DNA of 32,247 bases from an uncultured Coriobacteriales bacterium. Its GTDB lineage: Bacteria; Actinomycetota; Coriobacteriia; Coriobacteriales; UMGS124. The DNA is taken from assembly GCA_902464015.1 (NCBI GenBank), contig CABQHM010000040.1, positions 1 through 32,247 of the forward strand, written 5' to 3'. The notes beneath the pieces are model-generated. The model was not told the origin of the DNA. It ran no database searches and worked only from the letters and a program-made list of their open reading frames with translations. Shown here piece by piece: positions 8,227-16,683 of this stretch (positions are counted from its first letter, which is position 1; each line of letters opens with the position of its first letter). Made by a program: the position numbers and the translations under genes.

Positions 8227-9693
8227 CTAGCCCATGAACAGGTCGATGAGCTCCTGCTTGGAGTGAACGCCAAGTTTGGGATAGGCGCTCTTGAGGTAGC
8301 TGCGCACTGTCTCGGGGGCGATGCCGAGCTCGCCGGCAATATACACGGCCGAGCGACCACAGGCGACCAGCGCCACAACCTGCTCTTCGCGGGCCGTCAG
8401 CGAATGCTCGCGAGCCAGACGCGCGGCGGTCTCGTCAAGCGATGTCGACTTATCGGCAGCCTCAGCAGCCTGACCCCCTTCAGGGGCCTCGGCCGAACCC
8501 CGCTCTGCCTGCAAATCAACTTCGGATACATCGCTCGACCTGCGTGTTTTAAGCGACCATACCAGCACCAGCGACATCGCATACATCGCGGCGCCGGCCA
8601 CCATGAGAACGCGCGCCGTGGCATCTACGCCATCGACGACGCCGATCGACCAGCCCACGACGAGGCCCGCCAGGATGAAGGCGCGTGCCGCAAACGACAC
8701 GCCCGCCACGCAGGCAATGATCGGGACCCCGTGCTCTCGCGAGCTCTGAAGCAGCAAGAACAGCACCGAAGTGCCCACCATGCCCTGAAGGAAGACGAGC
8801 GCCGCGCTGAAAAGCGTCCCGTACGTGCTGCTGGTAAACGGCAGTAGCGCCAGGGCGAGAGCAAAAAGCGGGAACATCCGCTCAAACAGCACCCTGATAT
8901 TGGGAAGCTCGCGGCGCCTCATCACAAGGACGATCAGGCAGATGTATGCGGCAAGAGTTGCCAGCGTCTTGGCTCCAGCCGCGGAGCCGTCACCTGCGGC
9001 GTCAACCGCCTGGAACGACAGTACGAGTCCCATGACCATTTCGAGAGCAAGGAAGACTACGACGGGTCCGGCGACCGGCACGAGCACAGAGCGCACGGAC
9101 GCAGCGGAGAGCTCTTGCTCGGCACCCTGCTCCCGAGGGGCCTCGCCAGGCATCCTCGCAAGCAGCACAATGCTGGCCACACACGCCACGCATGCAACCA
9201 GGCAGCCTGCGACACCAGGCAAAACGGCAAAGACCGGGGAAACAAGCCCCGCAAGAAAATAGGCGGCAGCAATGACCAGCAGGCACTCGCCTGCAGGCAG
9301 CACGGCAATGAGGGCGAGCCACACGGCATTGGGCACCGCAGACCCCAGACCGTACACGCCGGTTATCAAGGCGACCCCAAGGGCATCGGGCAGCTCGCCG
9401 AGTAACCCCAGCCCCGACAGGAGGTTGACTCCCGCGAGCAGCGCCATGCACACATACGCCGCGCGCCTGGGCATAAGCGATGGCCGTTTCCACGAAACAA
9501 CAAACAGGCACGCCGTGACCACAAGGATGGCAAGGGACGCCACAAGGGAGAACCGGATATCATTAACAAACGGCAGCGTTCCCGAAGCAGTGGAAAGTGC
9601 CGAAGAATATGTCCAATCGAGGAGCGCCTTGAAAAGTCCGAAACCGACGACAGGGAGACCCAGGCGTCGCACTGCAGAACGCGAGACGTTCAC
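8227..9693 (-). CDS. L3: multi-TM LuxR-family transcriptional regulator
   Basis: A 488-aa protein with about twelve hydrophobic segments (residues 10-395), an acidic/Ala linker, then an HTH at about 425-485: HSLTAREEQVVALVACGRS, then PETVRSYLKSAYPKLGVHS. The helix reads SYLKSAYPKL where relatives here have SHVRRIYGKL or THIRHVYEKL, so its DNA preference may differ. The start is GTG at 9691-9693, with AAGGGGGT six bases upstream. It is divergent from FP3 across a 257-bp region, the classic layout for a regulator controlling its neighbour and itself. Confidence 0.9.
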   Translation of the reverse strand: MNVSRSAVRRLGLPVVGFGLFKALLDWTYSSALSTASGTLPFVNDIRFSLVASLAILVVTACLFVVSWKRPSLMPRRAAYVCMALLAGVNLLSGLGLLGELPDALGVALITGVYGLGSAVPNAVWLALIAVLPAGECLLVIAAAYFLAGLVSPVFAVLPGVAGCLVACVACVASIVLLARMPGEAPREQGAEQELSAASVRSVLVPVAGPVVVFLALEMVMGLVLSFQAVDAAGDGSAAGAKTLATLAAYICLIVLVMRRRELPNIRVLFERMFPLFALALALLPFTSSTYGTLFSAALVFLQGMVGTSVLFLLLQSSREHGVPIIACVAGVSFAARAFILAGLVVGWSIGVVDGVDATARVLMVAGAAMYAMSLVLVWSLKTRRSSDVSEVDLQAERGSAEAPEGGQAAEAADKSTSLDETAARLAREHSLTAREEQVVALVACGRSAVYIAGELGIAPETVRSYLKSAYPKLGVHSKQELIDLFMG

Positions 9694-9874
9694 CTCGGAC
9701 CCCCTTTATCACAGGCCGGAGGAAAAAATTCCAGCTATAGCCAACATCAAAGCATTGAGTATACCATTCTTCCGCGCTCTCTCCTGCGAGACACGCGCCC
9801 CAGGTGCACCTGCATTCCGCTTGGAATTTCAAAAAAACCGCTGCTAGATTGCATCCCCACATTTGGGGGTAGCA

Positions 9875-9903
9875 TTGACGGAGCGATGCTGCCATGATAG
9901 GTG
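9875..9903 (+). promoter_or_regulatory. Candidate promoter of FP3
   Basis: TTGACG (9875-9880) and TAGGTG (9898-9903) are separated by 17 bp. The -35 is good and the -10 weak, as expected for an activated promoter. A dyad CCCCA...TGGGG (9855-9868) lies directly upstream of the -35 and is a plausible activator site for L3. Confidence 0.45.
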
Positions 9904-9907
9904 TGTT

Positions 9908-9930
9908 GGACGCCTTAAGGGGAGGCGTCC
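9908..9930 (+). promoter_or_regulatory. 5' leader hairpin of FP3
   Basis: GGACGCC (9908-9914) pairs perfectly with GGCGTCC (9924-9930). If the promoter at 9875-9903 is right, this hairpin forms the very 5' end of the mRNA, where such stems protect transcripts from decay. It ends before the AGGAGG at 9940-9945. Confidence 0.45.
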
Positions 9931-9950
9931 CGAATATTCAGGAGGCAATC

Positions 9951-11390
9951 ATGGCCAACATTTCTCGCAGGTCGTTCCTCGCAACGTCCGCCGCTGCTGC
10001 AGCTGTAGCCACCGTTCCCGCCATCGCCATGGCTGGCGACAACCCCACCTATGACGTCATCGTCATCGGTGGCGGCGGCGCTGGCCTGTGCGCTGCCATC
10101 GAGGCTTCCGATGCCGGCGCATCTGTCCTCGTTCTTGAGAAGAGCACCGTCACCGGCGGCACCACCTCCACCTCGCAGGGCCTCATCGGCGGCTTCGGCA
10201 CCCAGATCCAGAAGGCCCAGGGCGTCGAGCTGACCTATGAGCAGATGTACGACAACCTCAACGGCAACGCTTCTTACCGCCTTGATCCCGAGCTCATGGG
10301 CATCACCGTCGCCAAGTCCGGCGAGAGCATCGACTGGCTCATCGACCGTTGCGCCGTTCCTTTCAAGTCCGAGGCCGTCGTTGGCTACGGCCCCCTCACG
10401 ATGATGCACGTCGTCGAGGGCGCTGGCTCCGTGCTGACCGACACCCTGCTTGCTGCCGCCGAGGAGGCAGGCGTCGAGATCGTCACCGAGGCCAAGGCCA
10501 CCGAGATCACTATGGAGAACGGCGCCCCAGTGTCCGTCAAGACCGAGGACGGCTCGATCTATGGCTGCAAGGCCCTCGTCATCGCCACCGGTGGCTACGC
10601 CTACAACCCCGAACTCGCCAAGCGTTTCACCCCCGAGGTCGCCGGCACGATGGGCATCGGCCATCCCATGTCCACGGGCGACGGCATCGTCATGGCCAGC
10701 AACGTGGGCGCCTGCACGAGCCACACCGACTCCATGATGTGCGTCCTCAAGGACTATGAGATCATGACCGAGTATACGCCCACCTCCGCGGCCGCCAACG
10801 TGTTCGGCTTCACCTCGCTGCCCAACATGATCATGGTCGGCGCCGAGGGCAAGCGTTTCTACAACGAGGACAACAAGGGTTACATGAGCCAGGACCTCAA
10901 CCGCCCCGTCTTCGACCAGATGCACAAGGACGAGCTGGGCTACGTCTGGATGGTCTCCGACCAGGCCCGCGTTGACGCCACCGAGGGCAAGACCCACCGC
11001 GGTGAAGACCTGACCTACGTCGCCGGCGAGACCGTCGAGGAGCTCGCCGCCAACATGGGCGTCGACGCCGAGGGCCTGGCCGCCACCATCGACGCCTACA
11101 ACGCCGCCGTCGAGGCCGGCTTCGACGCCGAGTTCGGCCGCGTTCCCACCACCAAGCTCGAGGCCCCCTTCGTCGCCCTTGCCGTGACGCCCTGCGTCAT
11201 CATCACCTACGGCGGCATCGCCCGCAACGCCGATTCCGAGGTCATCCGCGCCGACGGCACCGTGATCAACGGCATGTTCTGCGCCGGCGAGACCAGCTGC
11301 AACTCCGCCTTCATGGGCTTCACCATCTCCAACGCCATCACCTGGGGTCGCATTGCCGGCGCCAACGCCGCTGCTTACGCCGCGAAGTAA
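9951..11390 (+). CDS. FP3: Tat-exported FAD-dependent reductase
   Basis: A 479-aa fumarate-reductase-like flavoprotein, the shortest of the seven. The signal MANISRRSFLATSAAAAA has twin arginines at 6-7 and a likely cleavage after AIAMA. The FAD motif IGGGGAGLCAAIEASDAGA is at about 39-57, then VTGGTTSTSQG. The catalytic-type segment is EGKRFYNED, which fits the family pattern fully. The C-terminus (CAGETSCNSAFMGF, then GRIAGANAAAYAAK) differs from FP1 and FP2. A perfect AGGAGG five bases upstream fixes the start at 9951. Codon use is strongly biased to GCC, GGC, AAG, GAG and CTC, suggesting high expression. L3, divergent upstream, is the likely regulator. There is no heme or FMN domain and the substrate is unknown. 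Confidence 0.9.
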   Translation: MANISRRSFLATSAAAAAVATVPAIAMAGDNPTYDVIVIGGGGAGLCAAIEASDAGASVLVLEKSTVTGGTTSTSQGLIGGFGTQIQKAQGVELTYEQMYDNLNGNASYRLDPELMGITVAKSGESIDWLIDRCAVPFKSEAVVGYGPLTMMHVVEGAGSVLTDTLLAAAEEAGVEIVTEAKATEITMENGAPVSVKTEDGSIYGCKALVIATGGYAYNPELAKRFTPEVAGTMGIGHPMSTGDGIVMASNVGACTSHTDSMMCVLKDYEIMTEYTPTSAAANVFGFTSLPNMIMVGAEGKRFYNEDNKGYMSQDLNRPVFDQMHKDELGYVWMVSDQARVDATEGKTHRGEDLTYVAGETVEELAANMGVDAEGLAATIDAYNAAVEAGFDAEFGRVPTTKLEAPFVALAVTPCVIITYGGIARNADSEVIRADGTVINGMFCAGETSCNSAFMGFTISNAITWGRIAGANAAAYAAK

Positions 11391-11420
11391 TCTCGCAGGT
11401 CAACTGCATATAGCTAGACA

Positions 11421-11460
11421 AGCCGCCCGGAGTGCACCTGCGCCCCGGGCGGCTTTCTTG
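11421..11460 (+). terminator. Intrinsic terminator of FP3
   Basis: AGCCGCCCGG (11421-11430) pairs with CCGGGCGGCT (11445-11454), followed by TTCTTGGTTT. It lies between convergent FP3 and the LysR gene. Confidence 0.8.
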
Positions 11461-11548
11461 GTTTGGGGGTGAAGTGAGCAGCGATGTCGCCCAAGCATCC
11501 CTGCGAGAAGAGATTCGCATGACCAATGGGATGATGCGGATACGCATA

Positions 11549-12514
11549 TCAGTTTTCAGCGTCGGGCCCAAGCGACTCGTCAACCTCGCGCATAATATCT
11601 AGAATCAATTTAATCGCTGGGTTGGAAGATTCACGACGAGTAACAGCATAGCCTCGCACTTCATATTTTTCTGGACCGGGAGTCAACTTAACAAGGTGTC
11701 GCGTCCCGGCCCTACCGTCAGGGACGTAATCATCAAAGCTCCAGTCGGTAAAGAAGGCCGCACTAAGCTCACTCATTCCCGAGAAGAACTCAAAGAAATG
11801 CTCAGATGCCGAACTGCAATACACGTCCTCAACATCGATATAAAGACCACTATCGGCAAAAAGGCGTTTTACAGCAAGCGGGAGGGCGCCCAGATTCGTG
11901 TCTGTCGGCATTGCAAGGGGATACTGGGCAATTTCGGCAAGTGTCGCGTTCGACGAACAGGCAAGCGGATGACCTTTTCTTACGCCGAATATCAATGGCG
12001 CAACGTCATAACGCAATGGCATGTAATCCATATCAGGGTTCATTGAAAGTGAAACGGATCCGTCTCGGGCCACCGTCCGAACGAATCCAATGTCAATTGC
12101 ATCCTCCCGGAGGAGGACAACGTCGTCCTCGTTCACTTTAACAAACTGGATATCAATCTCAGGGTACTGGTCATCTGCGCGTTCGAGAACCCCAGTATAA
12201 AGAGCGGCGAACGAACCAGTCCCGTAGTTGTGCAACCGGACAACGCCCGGTGCTCGTGTCTTAAGCTCCTGAAGCGTGCGTGTCATCCTGTCATAGGAAG
12301 ACAGGATGGTGTTTGACTCGCGCAGCACCACCTTCCCTGCAGGAGTCAAGCCAAGTGGAGTTGTGCGATTCAACAGTTTTTGCCCAAGTTCAGACTCCAT
12401 CGCAGAGACCTTGCGGCTGAGAGCCTGTTGAGACATGAAGCAACGACGAGCAGCATCCGTAAAGCTTCCGCGCGATGCAACTTCCCTAAACAGACGCATT
12501 GAATCAATGTCCAT
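11549..12514 (-). CDS. LysR-family transcriptional regulator next to FP4
   Basis: A 321-aa LysR protein of usual family length. The N-terminal winged HTH (residues 1-60) contains FREVASRGSFTDAARR and MSQQALSRKVSAMESELG. The rest is a periplasmic-binding-protein-like effector domain. AAAGGGG five to six bases before the ATG at 12514 supports the start. It lies 109 bp downstream of FP4 on the same strand, behind FP4's terminator. Among the intact reductases with an adjacent regulator, FP4 alone is next to a soluble LysR rather than a membrane LuxR, so this protein is its likely regulator and would sense a cytoplasmic ligand. The dyad at 14643-14676 upstream of FP4 is a possible binding site. 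Confidence 0.88.
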   Translation of the reverse strand: MDIDSMRLFREVASRGSFTDAARRCFMSQQALSRKVSAMESELGQKLLNRTTPLGLTPAGKVVLRESNTILSSYDRMTRTLQELKTRAPGVVRLHNYGTGSFAALYTGVLERADDQYPEIDIQFVKVNEDDVVLLREDAIDIGFVRTVARDGSVSLSMNPDMDYMPLRYDVAPLIFGVRKGHPLACSSNATLAEIAQYPLAMPTDTNLGALPLAVKRLFADSGLYIDVEDVYCSSASEHFFEFFSGMSELSAAFFTDWSFDDYVPDGRAGTRHLVKLTPGPEKYEVRGYAVTRRESSNPAIKLILDIMREVDESLGPDAEN

Positions 12515-12556
12515 GACAGCCCCTTTCTGTCCACAGACCTTGATTATACGCCCGAC

Positions 12557-12604
12557 TTTTAAAAGGACGCTCCGAGCGCAACAACGATTGCGTCCGGAGC
12601 GTCC
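12557..12604 (-). terminator. Intrinsic terminator of FP4
   Basis: On the minus strand GGACGCTCCG (12595-12604) pairs with CGGAGCGTCC (12565-12574), and the inner TTGC/GCAA bases extend the stem. It is followed by TTTTAAAAG. Very strong. Confidence 0.85.
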
Positions 12605-12623
12605 AGTGCCCTCTTACGAAAAC

Positions 12624-14528
12624 TTATGCCTGAGAAAGCGCATCAGAAACAGCGGCGATAATACCGGCACTCGTACGGGTGGCACCCGCAACCATATCCA
12701 CATCGACAGATCCAGCCTGCGCAATGGCCTCAGGAAGCTCAGTCAGGGCGCGATCGATTGCCGCCAGGCCTTCCGTCTCGTAGTGCTTGAGAATCTCAAC
12801 CTGAGATACCTTGTCTCCGTCCACCGTAACACGCACAACCATGGGGGCTTCGCCCTTGCCCATACCGCGCCCGATATACTGGTTATCGCCGCATTCGTAC
12901 TCGTCTTCGACAACCTCAGGCTTAAACGGCGCCGCGACCAGGTCATCCTGCGTTACATCATTCTTCACCGCAGCAGCGTTGGCACCAGAAATGCGACCGA
13001 AAATCATGCCGCCACCCAGGTTGCAGCTCGCCTGGTAGAGATTGGACCAGATATCACCGAGTTCGCCGGCCTCATACAGGTGCGGGATAGGCTCGCCAGC
13101 AACATCGAGAACCTCACCACGCTCATTGCGGCGCGGACCACCCTGTGTATTGCCACAACAACAAGTCTGCTTGCACGCATAGAAGGGACCAGTCTGAATG
13201 GCAAACATGCTCTCAGCGCTGCGTCCAAAGACCGGGTCAAAGCCATCAGCAGCAAAACCGTTATAAACGTCAATCGTCTGCTGCATGGTTTGAGCCGCGT
13301 CTTCGGAAAGGCCCATCTTCTGCGCCAGCTCATCCAACGTGTCGGCTTTTATGACCCAGCCTTTTTCGATTTCTTCGGAGCTGTCTGCGCTCCAAGTGGG
13401 GTTAATGGCACCAGCATCCTGAATAGTCTGGTCATACACATACCAGTAGGTCTCAGGAAGAGCGGCATTGAGATAGACGTCGTTGTAGGGCATCTTGCCG
13501 TGATAAGCCTTGCCGTCATAAACGCGAGTGCCGTTGTTGGCTATGTTGATACCGCGCGTGGCCACATAAATTCCGAACCCGAACGTGGCGTTACCCGTTT
13601 CCTCGTTGCGGAAGCAGCCGTTGTTCGTAACGATGTTGGCCATGTGCCAAAGGTCGGCGTTTACCTCGAGCGCCATCTTGATGCCATCGCCCTCGTTGTA
13701 ATAGCAGGTACCAGTGGGGGGCCAGAAAAGATGCTGGTTATAATCCTGCTGCATTTGGGGGCTGTTCTCGTAACCACCGCATGTAAGTACAACGCCGTTC
13801 TTAGCACGGACTTTAACTTCCTTGTCACCAACCTGCGCAGTGACGCCATGAATCACCTTGGTTTGGGGATCCTGAATGAGATGCGTAGCCGGAGCCTCAT
13901 ACCAGACATCGATGTTGTCAGCACGATCAACAACGTTCTTCTTCAACAGGTTATAGCATGCGCCATTGCCACCAAAAACCACAGGAGGAATCATGCCAGT
14001 CGAGCCATCCACCGTAAGCGGCGTAAATGCGCTCGAGCCTTCGAACTGCGGGTATTCGACATAATCGAACGTCTGCACATTCGGAGCACCGAGTCCCTCG
14101 AACCATTCCTTGTTCTTCTGCATTTCATCAATGTAAACATCAAGTATGGCATCGGAAGGTGTCTCATACCCGCCACGAAGCTGCTCGAAGTACGTGCGCA
14201 CACCCTCAGGATCCTCGGTGTAGCAGATCCACTGCATGCAAATGTTGGAGTTACCGCCAGAATAGCCCTCCGGAGCCTTCTCGAGAACAAGAACCTTCGC
14301 TCCCGCGTCAGCGGCAGTGATTGCGGTCGCACATCCCGCACCACCCAAACCAACAACAATCACGTCGTACTCGGAATCCCATTCGACAGAGCGCTCGAAC
14401 GCATCATCAGAGGGCGCCTCGTCGGCAATTGCGAGCGAAGACGCGGCAGAAGCGGCCGCACCCAGCATGGCACCGGCAGTGACAAACTCACGACGATTAA
14501 GCTTTGCGTTTACCTTTGGCGAAGACAT
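12624..14528 (-). CDS. FP4: Tat-exported flavoprotein with FAD domain and C-terminal FMN-binding domain
   Basis: A 634-aa protein. The Tat signal is MSSPKVNAKLNRREFV, with arginines at 12-13. The FAD motif VGLGGAGCATAITAADAGA lies at about 59-77. A C-terminal FMN_bind domain (about 535-634) ends with VAGATRTSAG, the motif in which Thr (T617) would carry covalent FMN, attached by an ApbE-type flavin transferase encoded elsewhere. In most fumarate reductase-like enzymes, as in FP6 here, the FMN domain is N-terminal. The family segment G-x-R-(F/Y)-x-N-E reads NGTRVYDGKAYHGK, losing the aromatic and NE, so the active site may differ. A GGAAAGGA sequence lies upstream of the ATG at 14528. Its likely regulator is the downstream LysR. 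Electrons presumably pass from FMN to FAD to an unknown acceptor. Confidence 0.9.
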   Translation of the reverse strand: MSSPKVNAKLNRREFVTAGAMLGAAASAASSLAIADEAPSDDAFERSVEWDSEYDVIVVGLGGAGCATAITAADAGAKVLVLEKAPEGYSGGNSNICMQWICYTEDPEGVRTYFEQLRGGYETPSDAILDVYIDEMQKNKEWFEGLGAPNVQTFDYVEYPQFEGSSAFTPLTVDGSTGMIPPVVFGGNGACYNLLKKNVVDRADNIDVWYEAPATHLIQDPQTKVIHGVTAQVGDKEVKVRAKNGVVLTCGGYENSPQMQQDYNQHLFWPPTGTCYYNEGDGIKMALEVNADLWHMANIVTNNGCFRNEETGNATFGFGIYVATRGINIANNGTRVYDGKAYHGKMPYNDVYLNAALPETYWYVYDQTIQDAGAINPTWSADSSEEIEKGWVIKADTLDELAQKMGLSEDAAQTMQQTIDVYNGFAADGFDPVFGRSAESMFAIQTGPFYACKQTCCCGNTQGGPRRNERGEVLDVAGEPIPHLYEAGELGDIWSNLYQASCNLGGGMIFGRISGANAAAVKNDVTQDDLVAAPFKPEVVEDEYECGDNQYIGRGMGKGEAPMVVRVTVDGDKVSQVEILKHYETEGLAAIDRALTELPEAIAQAGSVDVDMVAGATRTSAGIIAAVSDALSQA

Positions 14529-14642
14529 GACTATTCCTTTCCCCGATTACCCCGCATGGGCCGGAATCCACACGGGGATTGCCCTTGCGTCATGCATGTA
14601 TTTCCCCTCACTTGCATGACAACAAGAAGAATAGTCAGCCGA

Positions 14643-14676
14643 CTAAGGTGACCCAAACAACATATCCGCACCTTAG
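14643..14676. promoter_or_regulatory. Candidate operator upstream of FP4
   Basis: A perfect 8-bp inverted repeat, CTAAGGTG (14643-14650) and CACCTTAG (14669-14676), with an 18-bp AT-richer spacer. It is about 115 bp upstream of the FP4 start, a distance suited to an activator. Confidence 0.4.
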
Positions 14677-14800
14677 CTACGCCGATTTCGCGTGGATAAG
14701 ATACAGAAAGTGAATTCATATGCTTCGAGCACGCTCGCGGCCATCCCGATATTCATGAGAGAAAGGACCTCATGGAGCCCCCGGGCAGCCACCACAAGCC

Positions 14801-14845
14801 GCAAACAACGCCGGGCGGCTTGAGCGAATTGCCCAAGCCGCCCGG
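14801..14845 (-). terminator. Intrinsic terminator of FP5
   Basis: A 12-bp perfect stem (14811-14822 with 14834-14845) and an 11-nt loop, followed on the minus strand by CGTTGTTTGC. It lies 32 bp beyond the FP5 stop. Confidence 0.7.
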
Positions 14846-14876
14846 ATTACTTACCTCTTTTAGCAGACTTCAATCT

Positions 14877-16547
14877 CTATGCCAGCAGCTCCGTCAGCGT
14901 AATACCCTTGCCAACCGCCTCGCCAACAAGCTGGCCGAACGTCACGCTACGACCATGGGAGATACCAGGGCAATGCACCGGGTAATCCACGCCGAAGAAG
15001 TCACCTTGAGCGTTGCCAACCGCGTACAGACCAGCGATGGGCTCGTCGTCAGCCGTGCAAGCCTGCGAGTCATCGTTGACATGAATGCCAAACGGAATGG
15101 TCAGAACACTGCACACCAACGGCGTGGCATAGAACGGCGCCGTCTGGATGCGGCTCAAGAACTGAGCAGGTACGTCGTAGTCGGAGTCCTCGCCCGCATC
15201 ATACAGCGAGTTGTAATGCTCAACCGTTGCTACGAACTTGTCGGCAGGAATGCCCAGCTTCTCAGCAAGCTCTTCGATTGTGTCAGCCTTGATGAGCTCT
15301 CCACTCTCGAGGCGCTTCTCCATCTCATCCTCAATGCCATCAAGCCACGTCTCGTACTTCGTGGGCCACTGCTGCTCGACGTACTTGGCGTAATCGGCAT
15401 CAAAGATAGACCATGCGCGGTTGTGCGGCGTGTTCATGCGAGCGTTGGTAAGATAAGGCTCAAACGGAAGCTCGGCGCCATAGCGCTCGCCATTCTCATT
15501 CACTGCAAGCCAGCACATGATGAAGGCGGTCAGATTGAACGAATAGCTGGAAATCGTGAACTGATGGACCATGGGAGCGGCCGGGCTCTTGCTGAACGTT
15601 CCGCCTGCCCAGCAGGTCATGAGAATCGCGTCGCCCGTGTTGCCGCCAGCAGGGCCGTAGATATTCGCGTCGGGGCGATTGCAGATAGGCGCAAAGGCAT
15701 CAATCATCTCTTGGTTACCGCAAATATCACCGGTAGCAAGAATGACTCCCTTGGCAGCATTAAACTGAATGTAGTTGCCGTCCGCATCGGTCGCGATGAC
15801 GCCCGTAATGCCATCGGCGGCATTGCCGACGAGCTGCTCGGCATGCGTCTCAAAAACGAACTCAGCGCCATTGTTCGTTGCAGCGTTGTAAAGGACCTCA
15901 CCGAGGTTGTAGTTGCACTCGCGGCCATCGGGACGAGCGGTGCCTACCTCGTCACCACGCACAAAGCTGACGGCGTCCTCGTAGATGCGCCAACGCTCGG
16001 GAAGCTTGTACCAGCCGTACTTTGCGGTGCCAGACAAGGCGTGAACCATATGCACGCCTTGCTCAGCGCAAATCTCCTCGATATGGTCGAAAACCTGACC
16101 GGAGCGAGACGCCCAGACATCGATGAGGTTGGGGTTCGTGGTCTGATGGCTCCACAGGTGCAGGAGCTTGCGTGCCATGGCGGGCGTAGGCACAGCCTCG
16201 GGGTCGCTGTTTTCCTGATGCCACTTGCTGCCAAGATGGCCAACGTCTACGCCACGCATCTGGAACTGATCCGTGCGCTCAAGTACGGCAACACTAGCGC
16301 CCGCACGGCTGGCAGCCTCGGCGGCAGAAAGGCCGGCGATGCCTGCGCCGATAATCACAACATCATAGTCCCGAGTTTCAGAAACATCAGTAATCGGATC
16401 GGGAGCAACCTCCCATGTATGCTTACCGATGGCTGCAGCCTTCTCTGCAGCCTCTTCTGCGCTGCTCATGCGAGGCGCAGCAGCCAATGCGGCGGCGCCA
16501 GCAGTTGCGGCGGCAGTCGTAACGAACGAACGACGGGTCATTTCCAT
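14877..16547 (-). CDS. FP5: Tat-exported FAD-dependent reductase
   Basis: A 556-aa fumarate-reductase-like flavoprotein. The start MEMTRRSFVTTAAATAG has twin arginines at 5-6. I prefer the ATG at 16547 because GAGGAAGG lies nine bases upstream, whereas the first in-frame ATG (16556) directly abuts it; FP7 begins with the same MEMTRR. The FAD motif IGAGIAGLSAAEAASRAGA is at about 66-84. The basic segment is NGERYGAEL. The C-terminus (IAGLYAVGNAQGDFFGVDYP, then CPGISHGRSVTFG) closely matches FP6, so FP5 and FP6 form a subgroup; FP6 additionally carries FMN. There is no heme. Its natural regulator appears to be L4 just upstream, which is disrupted by an IS, so FP5 may now be unregulated or silent. 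Confidence 0.88.
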   Translation of the reverse strand: MEMTRRSFVTTAAATAGAAALAAAPRMSSAEEAAEKAAAIGKHTWEVAPDPITDVSETRDYDVVIIGAGIAGLSAAEAASRAGASVAVLERTDQFQMRGVDVGHLGSKWHQENSDPEAVPTPAMARKLLHLWSHQTTNPNLIDVWASRSGQVFDHIEEICAEQGVHMVHALSGTAKYGWYKLPERWRIYEDAVSFVRGDEVGTARPDGRECNYNLGEVLYNAATNNGAEFVFETHAEQLVGNAADGITGVIATDADGNYIQFNAAKGVILATGDICGNQEMIDAFAPICNRPDANIYGPAGGNTGDAILMTCWAGGTFSKSPAAPMVHQFTISSYSFNLTAFIMCWLAVNENGERYGAELPFEPYLTNARMNTPHNRAWSIFDADYAKYVEQQWPTKYETWLDGIEDEMEKRLESGELIKADTIEELAEKLGIPADKFVATVEHYNSLYDAGEDSDYDVPAQFLSRIQTAPFYATPLVCSVLTIPFGIHVNDDSQACTADDEPIAGLYAVGNAQGDFFGVDYPVHCPGISHGRSVTFGQLVGEAVGKGITLTELLA

Positions 16548-16683
16548 GAGAGCCATCCTTCCTCGTGCACATCGCGCTGGCCCCTTACCGGCGCGTCTGG
16601 CTCCAACCTAACCCACCGCCGTCCCATCGAACATCGCATGAATGGCATGCAGTATGTGTGATTCTTCGCAAACTTTCAGTGCG

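Noticed and set aside
12435..14651. 738-codon + strand frame
   Set aside because: Antisense to FP4 and part of the LysR gene; no recognisable domain.
14772..16661. 629-codon + strand frame with a good-looking ribosome site
   Set aside because: It is antisense to FP5, which has a Tat signal, FAD motif and family C-terminus. The frame is open because of high GC3 on the opposite strand.
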